In this document: positions 7,076-14,717 of the stretch, one piece after another | Layout: each line of letters opens with the position of its first letter | How positions within the stretch are numbered: the first letter of the stretch is position 1 | Source: JBKQVT01 sp052139835 | Lineage (GTDB): Bacteria; Planctomycetota; Planctomycetia; Pirellulales; Thermoguttaceae | Assembly: GCA_052139835.1 (NCBI GenBank) | Contig: JBKQVT010000146.1 | Location: 1 to 36,120, forward strand | Length of the DNA: 36,120 nt | Direction of reading: 5' to 3' | Made by a program: the position numbers and the translations under genes | Notes under the pieces: generated by a model | Seen by the model: the letters and a program-made list of their open reading frames with translations, nothing else | Database searches by the model: none | Told to the model about the DNA's origin: nothing

Positions 7076-8146
7076 ATGAAACGTAGAATGGGAACTTTGC
7101 TGGCGCTGACCGTGGCCGCGGCCTGCTGGGCCGCCGGGCCGGCCGAAGCGCGGATGACGCTGAAGAGCATCTGCCGCATCAAGGGGCAGGAAGAAAACAC
7201 GCTGCAAGGGCTGGGGATCGTGGTCGGCCTGAAGGGGACCGGCGACGCCGGCACCTACCTGCCTACCATCCGCAGCCTGGCCAAGGTGATGAGCGTGATG
7301 GACATGCCCACCAGCAAGGCCGGCCTGACCGAGCTGAAAGACACCAAGAACGTGGCGCTGGTGATCGTCACGGCGACGGTCCCCGGCGCGGGGGCTCGCC
7401 AAGGCGACAAGCTCGATTGCGTCGTCAGCTCGGTGGGTTCGGCGAAGAGCCTGGCCGGGGGACGCTTGTTCCTGACGCCGCTGATCGGTCCCGATCCGCG
7501 CAATCACCGCGTCTTCGCCTTCGCCGAGGGTCCGATCACGCTGGAGGATCCCGCGCAGCCGACCACCGGCCGCGTCCACGACGGCTGCCGCTTGGAAGAG
7601 GAGTTCTTCAACCTCTTCACCAAGGACGGCAAGATCACGCTGGTGCTGGAGAAGAACCACGCCGACTTCCAGGTCGCCGAGGACGTCGTCGAGGTCATCA
7701 ACAGCCAGATGCGGATGCAGACCAGCAGCTCGGCCCCCATGGCGCGGGCCATCAATCAGGGCAACATCGAGGTCGTCATTCCGCGGCAGTACGCCGACGA
7801 CCCGGTGTCGTTCGTCTCCCAGGTGCTGGCGCTGCCCTTGATGGAGCCGCGGACCGGCGCGCGGGTGGTGGTCAACGAGCGGGCCGGCAGCGTCATCATC
7901 AGCGGCGACGTGGAAATCGGCTCCGTGGCGATCACTCACAAGAACATCGTCATCGAGACCGCCGGCGGCACGACCTCGGGGGCCCGACCCTTCGTCGCCG
8001 TCGATCCCGTCGATCCCGGCGCCCCCAAGCTCAAGGCCCTCGTCGAGGCCCTCAACGCCATCCACGTCCCCACCAGCGACATCATCGAAATCATCAAGGG
8101 GCTCAATCGCGACGGCAAACTCCACGGACAATTGCTGATCGAGTAG
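7076..8146 (+). CDS. flgI: flagellar P-ring protein FlgI
   Basis: Periplasmic ring around the distal rod in the peptidoglycan layer. The 356-aa length is normal. The signal peptide is MKRRMGTLLALTVAAACWAAGPAEA. FlgI hallmarks follow: LKSICRIKGQEENTLQGLGIVVGLKGTGDAG, then VALVIVTATVPGAGARQGDKLDCVVSSVGSAKSLAGG with LFLTPLIGPD, and the ARVVVNERAGSVIISGDVEIGSVAITHKN block. The C-terminus LKALVEALNAIHVPTSDIIEIIKGLNRDGKLHGQL is strongly conserved. AAAGGAAG lies at good distance before the start. The TAG stop is the first three bases of a short palindromic repeat (8144-8163). Confidence 0.98.
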   Translation: MKRRMGTLLALTVAAACWAAGPAEARMTLKSICRIKGQEENTLQGLGIVVGLKGTGDAGTYLPTIRSLAKVMSVMDMPTSKAGLTELKDTKNVALVIVTATVPGAGARQGDKLDCVVSSVGSAKSLAGGRLFLTPLIGPDPRNHRVFAFAEGPITLEDPAQPTTGRVHDGCRLEEEFFNLFTKDGKITLVLEKNHADFQVAEDVVEVINSQMRMQTSSSAPMARAINQGNIEVVIPRQYADDPVSFVSQVLALPLMEPRTGARVVVNERAGSVIISGDVEIGSVAITHKNIVIETAGGTTSGARPFVAVDPVDPGAPKLKALVEALNAIHVPTSDIIEIIKGLNRDGKLHGQLLIE

Positions 8147-8163
8147 GGCGGGCATCGCCCACC
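8144..8163. repeat. short palindrome overlapping the flgI stop codon
   Basis: TAGGGCGGGC-AT-CGCCCACC, a second copy of the palindrome at 2977-2996. Its first three bases are the flgI stop codon. It fills most of the 32-bp gap to flgJ. Confidence 0.7.
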
Positions 8164-8178
8164 ATCGAGGAAAAAGCC

Positions 8179-8526
8179 ATGAAAATCCAAGCCAGTACAG
8201 GGCCAGCGAACCTTCTGGAGATGACCGGCCAGGCGGCCGCCAAGACATCCGGTCTCACGATGCCCGGCGCCAAGGCGCCGGCCGCCGGGAGCGACAATCC
8301 CCGGCTCCGCAAGGCCTTCGACAACTTCGTGGGCGAGACGTTTTACGGCCAGATGCTCAAGTCGATGCGGAGCACCCTGGGCACGCCCGCCTACTTCAAC
8401 GGCGGCCGCGCCGAAGAGGTCTTCACGCAACAACTCGACCAGGTGCTGGGACAGAAACTCAGCCAGACCAGCGCCGACCAATTCACCGCACCGATGTACC
8501 ACTTGTTCTCTTTGGGACGCCGCTAA
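8179..8526 (+). CDS. flgJ: FlgJ-type rod-binding protein, no muramidase domain
   Basis: Rod-capping or assembly protein. The 115-aa product contains only the N-terminal rod-binding domain: LRKAFDNFVGETFYGQMLKSMRSTL followed by GGRAEEVFTQQLDQVLGQKLSQTSADQFTAPMYHLF. The C-terminal peptidoglycan hydrolase domain found in enterobacterial FlgJ is absent, as in many other phyla, so a separate lytic enzyme must open the wall. ATG 8179 has GAGG about 10 bp upstream. It lies 32 bp after flgI and 14 bp before flgN. The first 35 residues are a low-complexity linker. Confidence 0.9.
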   Translation: MKIQASTGPANLLEMTGQAAAKTSGLTMPGAKAPAAGSDNPRLRKAFDNFVGETFYGQMLKSMRSTLGTPAYFNGGRAEEVFTQQLDQVLGQKLSQTSADQFTAPMYHLFSLGRR

Positions 8527-8540
8527 CGAAAGGCAAACGG

Positions 8541-9026
8541 ATGCAACCCTCTTTGGAAGACGAACTGGCCGCGCTGTTGAGCGACCTGTTGGCCGGCCAG
8601 GACGAACTCCTGGCCATCCTCAGCAAAAAGCTGCAGCTCCTCGCCGCCGCCGACGTCAAAGGGCTCTCGGCCACCGGCCCCCAAGAGCAGCGCTGGATCG
8701 ACGAGGTGCAGGACTGCCTGCGGCGCCGCCAGGAGTTGCTCGCCCGCGCCGCCCGCGAAGGGCTGCCCGCCAAAAACATCAAGGCCATGGCGGAGCGGCT
8801 GCCCTCGGCCGAGGGCCAGGCCCTCCGCCAACGGGTCGACCTGGTCCGCCGCCGCAGCCGACTCCTGCAGCAACAAAACCTCGTCAACTGGGTGGTCGTG
8901 CAACGGACCTTGTTGCACCTCGCGCAACTTCTGGAGATTATCGCGACCGGCGGTCGTCTCCAGCCGACATATGGAGAGAGACGGCTGATTGCCGCCGGTG
9001 GCGCCTTGGTGGATCAGGCAGGCTAG
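8541..9026 (+). CDS. flgN: FlgN-family export chaperone for FlgK and FlgL
   Basis: Predicted cytoplasmic chaperone that binds the hook-filament junction proteins before export. The 161-aa product is almost entirely alpha-helical, with long leucine-rich heptads (LLSDLLAGQDELLAILSKKLQLLAAAD, then RRRQELLARAAREGL, then VVVQRTLLHLAQLLEII). This is the shape of FlgN/FliT-like proteins. Sequence conservation in this family is low, so the assignment leans on fold type and on its position directly before flgK and flgL, the expected clients. The start is 14 bp after flgJ. Confidence 0.8.
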   Translation: MQPSLEDELAALLSDLLAGQDELLAILSKKLQLLAAADVKGLSATGPQEQRWIDEVQDCLRRRQELLARAAREGLPAKNIKAMAERLPSAEGQALRQRVDLVRRRSRLLQQQNLVNWVVVQRTLLHLAQLLEIIATGGRLQPTYGERRLIAAGGALVDQAG

Positions 9027-9093
9027 CTAAGCCAGTGGAATTGCACAGGCTCGCAAATTTCCGCAGACTAGATAATTAGCTGGGGCTGATGCA

Positions 9094-9163
9094 GTGCCAC
9101 GGCTGTCCCAGCCGTGCAAACCGCGCCGACGGCAGAGCAACACGGCTGACACAGCCGTGGCAC
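9094..9163. repeat. dumbbell repeat with GTGCCAC/GTGGCAC ends between flgN and flgK
   Basis: Twelve-base terminal inverted repeat (GTGCCACGGCTG and CAGCCGTGGCAC). Each end also folds on itself: CACGGCTG/CAGCCGTG at 9098-9116 and again at 9141-9159. It ends 23 bp before the flgK start. Confidence 0.88.
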
Positions 9164-9186
9164 ACAGACCGTAGGTAAGAGAAACG

Positions 9187-10884
9187 ATGTCGCTGTTCAG
9201 TTCCATCCAGATGGCCGGCAATTCCTTGCTGGCCAACGACATTGGCCTGCAAGTCGTGGGCCAGAACATCTCCAACGCCAACACGCCGGGCTATATCGAC
9301 GAGGAGATGAAGGTCGCTCCCTCGGCGCCGCAGCAGTACGGCAACCTGCTGCTGGGCACCGGCGTCCAGGTGCAGGCGATCACGGAGAAGATCGACAACT
9401 TCCTGGAATCCCAATTGCGGAGCGCGACCGCCGATCAGGCCAACGCCGACAGCATGGAGAGCACCTACTCGCAATTGGAAAGCGTCGTCGGGGCGCTGAA
9501 CAGCAGCAATCTCAGCACCTCGATGAATTCCTTCTTCTCCAGCATCGACAACATCCTCAACCAGCCCGGCGACGCCTCGGTGCTCAATCTCACCGTCTTG
9601 CAGGGCCAGTCGCTGACGACCACGATCAACCAGATGGCCAGCCAGGCCGAGTTGCTCCGCAGCAACGTCAACACCGACGTCGAAAACATGGCCCCGGAGA
9701 TCAACAGCCTCACCAGCCAGATCGGCGCCCTGAACCTGCAAATCGAGAACGCCACGGGGGGCAATCCCAACGGCAGCGACGCCGTGGGGTTGGACGACCA
9801 GCGGCTCCAGGCCATGCAGAGCCTCTCCCAGTTGATCGGCACCCAGGCCGTCCAGCAGTCCGACGGCTCCTTCTCCGTGTACCTCGGCGGCGAGTGCCTC
9901 GTCTCCGAGGGGAACGTGCAAAGCGTCACGCAGAGCCTGCGGTCCGACGGCGGGCAGACGGTGGCCGATCTCCGCATCGCCGGCACCAACGCGCTGCTCA
10001 GCCCGTCCTCGGGCGAGTTGGCCGGACTGCTCAACGCCCGCGATACCATGCTCCCCGCGTTCCTCAACGGCCTGAACCAGTTCGCCGACACGCTGATTTC
10101 GGGATTCAACCAGGTTTACGCCAGCGGCCAGGGGCTCAGCGGCTACACCACGGCCACCAGCGAGTTCGCCGTCAACGATCCGAACCAGGCGCTGAATGCC
10201 ACGGGCCTGGCCTTTCCCCCCACGAGCGGATCGTTCCAGGTGCTCGTCACCAACCAGGCCACCGGTTTGACGCAGACCAGCAACATCAACGTCAATCTCA
10301 GCGGTTCCACAGGAAACACGACGCTCGCGCAATTGGCGGCCGCGCTGAACGGCGTCAACGGCATTTCGGCCAGCATCGGCAGCGACAACCGGCTGACGAT
10401 CGCCGCCACCTCGCCCAGCGCGCAGTTTTCCTTCGCCAACGACAGCAGCGGCGTGCTGACCGCGTTGGGGATCAACACCTTCTTTTCGGGTACGACGGCG
10501 TTGGACATCGGCGTCAATCCGGACGTGCTTAACAACCCGTCGCTGTTTGCCGCCAGCCAGGGCGGCATCGGCGCCGACACGAACAACGCCGTCCAGTTGG
10601 CGCAGTTTCCCAACCAGTCCTTGGCCTCGCAGAACGGCAACACGCTGACCGACCTGTACAACAACATGGTGAACAACGTGACGCAGGGCTCGGCACAGGC
10701 CCAAAGCACGGCCGCCAGCGCCGACGCCTATGCCCAGTCGCTGAGCAACCAGCAGTTGGCCACCAGCGGCGTGAGCATCGACGAGGAGACGATCAAGATG
10801 ATGAGTTACCAGGCGGACTACCAGGCCACCGCCCATTATATCAGCACCCTGGAAAGCCTGCTGCAACTGTTAACGCAGATATAA
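9187..10884 (+). CDS. flgK: flagellar hook-associated protein 1, FlgK
   Basis: First junction protein between hook and filament. The 565-aa length is typical. The N-terminus SLFSSIQMAGNSLLANDIGLQVVGQNISNANTPGYIDEEM carries the rod/hook signature with the FlgK-specific NTPGYI. A long helical segment follows with NSFFSSIDNILNQPGDASVLNLTV and SQAELLRSNVNTDVENMAPEINSLTSQIGALN. The C-terminal D0 helix is SNQQLATSGVSIDEETIKMMSYQADYQATAHYISTLESLLQLLTQI. The middle contains a variable surface domain (about residues 325-440). A heptamer-type array begins 3 bp after the stop. flgL follows in the same direction. Confidence 0.97.
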   Translation: MSLFSSIQMAGNSLLANDIGLQVVGQNISNANTPGYIDEEMKVAPSAPQQYGNLLLGTGVQVQAITEKIDNFLESQLRSATADQANADSMESTYSQLESVVGALNSSNLSTSMNSFFSSIDNILNQPGDASVLNLTVLQGQSLTTTINQMASQAELLRSNVNTDVENMAPEINSLTSQIGALNLQIENATGGNPNGSDAVGLDDQRLQAMQSLSQLIGTQAVQQSDGSFSVYLGGECLVSEGNVQSVTQSLRSDGGQTVADLRIAGTNALLSPSSGELAGLLNARDTMLPAFLNGLNQFADTLISGFNQVYASGQGLSGYTTATSEFAVNDPNQALNATGLAFPPTSGSFQVLVTNQATGLTQTSNINVNLSGSTGNTTLAQLAAALNGVNGISASIGSDNRLTIAATSPSAQFSFANDSSGVLTALGINTFFSGTTALDIGVNPDVLNNPSLFAASQGGIGADTNNAVQLAQFPNQSLASQNGNTLTDLYNNMVNNVTQGSAQAQSTAASADAYAQSLSNQQLATSGVSIDEETIKMMSYQADYQATAHYISTLESLLQLLTQI

Positions 10885-10886
10885 GG

Positions 10887-10986
10887 TCAGGAGTCAGGAG
10901 TCAGAATGGCGGCCGACTTCCTCCTCCTAACTCCTAACTCCTAGCTTCTAACTCCTTACCCCCTAACTCCTTACCCCTAACTCCTG
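10887..10986. repeat. mirrored heptamer array (TCAGGAG / CTCCTAA) between flgK and flgL
   Basis: Short left arm: two TCAGGAG and a TCAGAAT (10887-10907). The core is GGCGGCCGACTTC. The long right arm of CTCCTAA-like units, some degenerate (CTCCTTA, CTTCTAA), runs from about 10924 to 10986. The motif AGAATGGCGGC at the left arm/core border also occurs, reversed, at the core/right arm border of the flgH-flgI array (about 6975-6986). Confidence 0.85.
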
Positions 10987-11012
10987 CCTTCCAGTTCCTC
11001 TGTGAGCAAGCC

Positions 11013-13310
11013 ATGAGCCTGTCCATCAGCGGCATCCCCACCTCCAACATCAGCGACCTGTACGTCCAGCAACGGCTCCTGGACGAACTGAACGCCAGCC
11101 AGAACGACATGCTCAACATCGAGAACGAGTTGAGCACCGGCAAGGCCGTCTCCGTGGCTAGCCAGGATCCCATCGCGGCCATGCGGATCATGAACCTGCA
11201 GAGCCAGTTGAGCGTCAACCAGCAAATGGCGACCAACATCAGCGCCAACCAGGCCTACATGACCACCACCGACTCGGCGATGTCGAGCATGTCGAACCTG
11301 CTGTCGCAGGCGCAGGCGACCGCCCTGTCCGTCATGGGCACGGACGTCACCGACCAGCAGCGCAGCGCCGCCGCCGAGCAAATCCAGCAGGACATCCAGG
11401 CCCTGATGAACCTCGGCAACGAGCAGTTCAACGGCCGCTACCTCTTCGGCGGGTCCAATACCACCGTCGCGCCCTTCACCACCTTGGCCAACGGCGACAT
11501 CCAGTACAACGGCAACAACCAGGAACTCACCAGCTTCTCCGCCGCCAACACCCAGTTCGACAGCAACGTCACCGGCGACGACGCCTTGGGCGCCGTCTCC
11601 ACGCCGGCCGACGGCGCCGATCTCAATCCCAGCGTCACCGCCGACACCCCGCTGGCCGATCTCCGCCTCGGACAAGGCGTCAGCCTGGGCAGCATCGCCA
11701 TCACCGACGGCAACGGGCAGCAGAGCATCGTCGATCTCAGCGGCGCCCAGACCGTCGGCGACGTGGCCAATCTGATCAGCGCCGCCGCGCCGCCGGGCCG
11801 CACCCTGCAAGTCACCGTCACCAACACCGGCTTGGACGTCCAGCTTGTGCCGGTGGCCGGCCAATCCAGTGCCTTGTCGATCAGCGAGATCGGCGGCGGC
11901 GTGACGGCCAACGAGCTGGGGATCCTCGGCCAATCCAGCAACGGCTTTATCCAGGGCGCCGCCCTGGACCCCGCCCTGACCCTGACCACCCCCCTGGCCG
12001 ACGTCGACGGCGGCAACCTGGACCTGACCCACGGACTGCAAATCACCAACGGCGGCGCCACCTACACCGTCAACCTCTCCCAGTGCAACACGATCGAGGA
12101 CGTCATCAACGCGATCAACGGCGCCGGCGCCGGCGTCGTGGCCCAAATCAATCCCGACCAGACCGGCCTGCAAGTCTCCTCCTCCGTCAGCGGTGACGAC
12201 TTCAGCATCGGCGAGAACGGCGGCTACACGGCCACCGACCTGGGTTTGCGCACCTTCAACCTCGATACCCCGCTGGCAAGCCTCAATTACGGCCAGGGCG
12301 TCGGCGTCTTCACGGGCAACCCCGGCAGCGGCACCCCGCCCACCGATTTCACCATTACCGCCGCCGACGGCTACCAGTTCAACGTCAGCCTCGCCGGGTG
12401 CAACACGGTGGGCGACGTGATCAACACGATCAACAACCTCGGCAACGGCACCGTGCAGGCCGAATTGGCCTCCAGCGGCAACGGCATCGAACTGGTCGAC
12501 AACAGCACGGTCCCCGGCCAGCTCACCGTCACGTCCAATGTGCAGAGCACGGCGGCCACCGACTTGGGGCTCATTCCCGCCGGAGAGCAAACCGTCACAA
12601 GTTCCACGAACGCAACCGCCTCCGGGGTGGTCAGTTGGGGAGGGGCCAACAGCAGTCTGCTCTTCCAGGCCAACCAGGCCGGCGCGGCCGGCAACACGTG
12701 GATCGAGTTCGTCAATGACGCCCCCCAGGCAGGCGATGAAACAGCCAGTTACGTCGGCAACGTCCTGACCATCCACATCGCCGCCGGCACGAACGCCAAC
12801 CAGGTGATTGCGGCGGTCGAGGCCAACCCGGCGGCAAACGCCGCCTTCTCCGTCAGCCTCGACACCCCGTCGGGGTCTACCAACAGCGGCCTCGGCGCGA
12901 TCACCCCAACGACGGCCTACATCGGCGGCGGCTCGGCGGGTGTCGTGGCTGGGACGGATGCCAATCCGCAGGAGACCGCGGGCGTCTTCAATGCGCTGGT
13001 GCGCATGAGCAGGGCGCTCCAGTCCGGCGACACCAGCGAAGTCAGCCGCGACGTCGCTCAATTGCAACAGGCGTCCCAGAACCTGAGCTTCAGCCAGGCC
13101 TCCCTGGCCGCCGGCGAGCAAGGCCTCAGCGCCGCCCAAACCCAACTCACCGCGAACAACACCCAACTGCAACAACTCCTTTCCAACGACGACGACGCCG
13201 ACATGGCAACGGTCATCTCCAACTTGACGGAAGCCCAGACCGCCTTCGAGGCCTCCTTGCAGGCCATGGCGCAGATGTTCAAGATGACGCTGCTGAACTA
13301 CATCTCCTGA
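11013..13310 (+). CDS. flgL: enlarged flagellar hook-associated protein 3, FlgL
   Basis: Second junction protein; it links FlgK to the flagellin filament. The N-terminal flagellin-like D0/D1 helix (MSLSISGIPTSNISDLYVQQRLLDELNASQNDMLNIENELSTGKAVSVASQDP, then FNGRYLFGGSNT) and the C-terminal helix (SNLTEAQTAFEASLQAMAQMFKMTLLNYIS) identify it. At 765 aa it is more than twice the usual FlgL length. The extra part contains three repeats of about 90-105 residues: about 210-310, 326-415 and 419-525. Each begins TPLA and ends in a TA-x-(E/D)LG(I/L) box. Each holds a hook-IN-like motif (TVGDVANLI, TIEDVINAI, TVGDVINTI). A fourth, different strand-rich insert (about 540-650) follows. All are probably surface-exposed. 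Confidence 0.92.
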   Translation: MSLSISGIPTSNISDLYVQQRLLDELNASQNDMLNIENELSTGKAVSVASQDPIAAMRIMNLQSQLSVNQQMATNISANQAYMTTTDSAMSSMSNLLSQAQATALSVMGTDVTDQQRSAAAEQIQQDIQALMNLGNEQFNGRYLFGGSNTTVAPFTTLANGDIQYNGNNQELTSFSAANTQFDSNVTGDDALGAVSTPADGADLNPSVTADTPLADLRLGQGVSLGSIAITDGNGQQSIVDLSGAQTVGDVANLISAAAPPGRTLQVTVTNTGLDVQLVPVAGQSSALSISEIGGGVTANELGILGQSSNGFIQGAALDPALTLTTPLADVDGGNLDLTHGLQITNGGATYTVNLSQCNTIEDVINAINGAGAGVVAQINPDQTGLQVSSSVSGDDFSIGENGGYTATDLGLRTFNLDTPLASLNYGQGVGVFTGNPGSGTPPTDFTITAADGYQFNVSLAGCNTVGDVINTINNLGNGTVQAELASSGNGIELVDNSTVPGQLTVTSNVQSTAATDLGLIPAGEQTVTSSTNATASGVVSWGGANSSLLFQANQAGAAGNTWIEFVNDAPQAGDETASYVGNVLTIHIAAGTNANQVIAAVEANPAANAAFSVSLDTPSGSTNSGLGAITPTTAYIGGGSAGVVAGTDANPQETAGVFNALVRMSRALQSGDTSEVSRDVAQLQQASQNLSFSQASLAAGEQGLSAAQTQLTANNTQLQQLLSNDDDADMATVISNLTEAQTAFEASLQAMAQMFKMTLLNYIS

Positions 13311-13469
13311 GGGGTATGCTGGTGGCACAGTTCCAGCCGGCGGGCTCGCCCTAAGGCACCTATCGGCCGGGAGTTGCGATTCCTGCCTGGCCACCGTCGC
13401 CCTCTCCTGCCCCTCCGCATCATGACGCAAGGGGCTCCCTTTGGCGATGGGGAAATGTTTGCCAAATGC
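13311..13469. other. spacer after flgL
   Basis: No gene, no dispersed repeat family recognised, and no obvious intrinsic terminator. csrA and fliW, which follow flgL in many bacteria, are not here. Confidence 0.5.
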
Positions 13470-13497
13470 TTGCAAAGAAGCCGGTTTCCTCTATAAT
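13470..13497 (+). promoter_or_regulatory. sigma-70-type promoter, TTGCAA-16-TATAAT
   Basis: -35 TTGCAA (13470-13475), a 16-bp spacer, and a perfect -10 TATAAT (13492-13497). Transcription would begin near 13504 and leave an untranslated leader of about 320 nt before the PEP-CTERM gene at 13824. No gene or known riboswitch is seen in that leader. It ends in AGAAGG, 7 bp before the ATG. Confidence 0.65.
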
Positions 13498-13823
13498 GAG
13501 TTTTAATGTGCCAGGCTGTCGCGCCCTGACGTGATCGCGGCAGTTCCCGGCAAGTTGGTTTCGCTAGCATCCCGTGGTTAGGCAGCGACATCGCGTCCCA
13601 AAACTCTTCCGAGAACCGCCTCGCTCGTCAAGGTGGTTACGCTGCCAGGGAGTTCTTCCTCGGTTCACTTCTTGTGGGCGTCGGTTCCCGGTGAGTTCTG
13701 CGGGCCAGTGCGCTGCGGATTGCCTGGTTTGGAAACCTGAGGAGATCGATATCGTTTTGCATCCCGTCGTAGCCCGCGTCCGCGCGGTCAACGACGTTGT
13801 CCAAAGCCAGAGAAGGTTTTGCC

Positions 13824-14432
13824 ATGCGACTGACTGGATTTGCCCTCTTCCTCGCCTTCCTGGCGACGTGTTCCGTCGCCAGCGCAGCGATCGAGAACCT
13901 GGATTGGTGGGATGGGCCGGGTGGCGCCCTTAATTGCACCGCATCGGGACCGACTTTTTCTTACAACGAGTATGCCGCGACGATCAGCGGCACCCAATTC
14001 TCGTCGGGCTACGGCGTCACAGACATCACCACCGATTCGGCGTTGGATCCGACGTTGATCCTCACCACCGACATTAACAATGATACCAGCTTCCCTTGGA
14101 CGGGCTACGATGTCGCCGTATCGATGGCCAACACCTTCACCTTGTCGGCGGCTGCCGTAATTCCCCCGCCGGGCGACTGGTCGGTCGTGACCACGGCGCC
14201 GGTTTGGGATCCCTTCACGTCCCAGTACGTCGCTACCATCGACTTTAGCGGCGGCACGCCCATCGCAATCGGCAACGACCTGGAATTCTCTTACAAGCTG
14301 GCCTTCAGTGGCAACACGTACTATGCCTTCACCCAGGCGATGATGCCGGTGCCCGAGCCATCGACCATCGCCTTGCTGGGCGCGAGTTTCGTCGGGCTGC
14401 TCGCCTGGCGGTGGCGGAACCGCGGGAGATAG
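13824..14432 (+). CDS. PEP-CTERM sorting-domain protein (202 aa)
   Basis: Exported protein with an exosortase-type C-terminal sorting signal. The N-terminal signal peptide is MRLTGFALFLAFLATCSVASAA. The C-terminus has the full tripartite PEP-CTERM: VPEPST, a hydrophobic stretch IALLGASFVGLLAW, then a basic RWRNRGR. The mature part is strand-rich with many Thr, Ser and Asn residues and resembles a small beta-sandwich. Its function is unknown. By family knowledge it should be cleaved by an exosortase (not in this window) and displayed on or released from the surface. ATG 13824 has AGAAGG at good distance; an upstream in-frame start would spoil the signal peptide. It is preceded by a long leader. 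Confidence 0.9.
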   Translation: MRLTGFALFLAFLATCSVASAAIENLDWWDGPGGALNCTASGPTFSYNEYAATISGTQFSSGYGVTDITTDSALDPTLILTTDINNDTSFPWTGYDVAVSMANTFTLSAAAVIPPPGDWSVVTTAPVWDPFTSQYVATIDFSGGTPIAIGNDLEFSYKLAFSGNTYYAFTQAMMPVPEPSTIALLGASFVGLLAWRWRNRGR

Positions 14433-14436
14433 CGCC

Positions 14437-14588
14437 GGGTGCCACTGCTGGCTTGTCCAGCAGTGTTGCCCGTGGGAGCCAGGTACCGCCGGCGAAAGGA
14501 ACAAAAAGGGTGCCACGACCACCCTTTACAGGACGCCCCGACTAGCCCGGCGGGGTCGGCACTGCTGGACAAGCCAGCAGTGGCACCC
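14437..14588. repeat. 152-bp element with 29-bp perfect terminal inverted repeats
   Basis: Both ends are perfect inverted copies of a 29-base sequence starting GGGTGCCACTGCTGG (14437-14465 and 14560-14588). Each end is also a hairpin by itself (stem CACTGCTGG/CCAGCAGTG; loop CTTGT left, ACAAG right). The core holds a second GTGCCACGACC and a CCCGGCGGGG block. It follows the PEP-CTERM stop by 4 bp and may serve as a terminator. It encodes no protein, so any mobility would need a transposase supplied from elsewhere. Confidence 0.9.
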
Positions 14589-14671
14589 GGTGCCCCGCTG
14601 CCCGCCCACCGTCTTTTCGTCTTTTCCGCCTTTTTTGCTTTCCCACCCGTAGCTATTCGTAAAACGGCGCC

Positions 14672-14677
14672 TATAAT
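14672..14677 (+). promoter_or_regulatory. -10 element TATAAT
   Basis: A perfect TATAAT in the context CTATAATGA, the same context as the -10 at 13492. It lies 41 bp before the ATG of the 236-aa protein. No acceptable -35 at 16-18 bp is visible, so the call rests on the -10 and position only. Confidence 0.4.
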
Positions 14678-14717
14678 GAAAGGCTTAGGACACGTTGTAA
14701 AACGAGGAGCACAGCAC

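Noticed and set aside
9037..9050. GG-N10-GC spacing upstream of flgK as a sigma-54 promoter
   Set aside because: Only TGG and GC match (TGGAAT, AGGCT); this spacing is common by chance in GC-rich DNA.
13311..13469. csrA or fliW after flgL
   Set aside because: No frame here has the MLVLTRK start or any FliW-like sequence.
14437..14588. Insertion sequence
   Set aside because: Perfect 29-bp terminal repeats, but only 152 bp and no transposase frame; recorded as a non-autonomous repeat instead.
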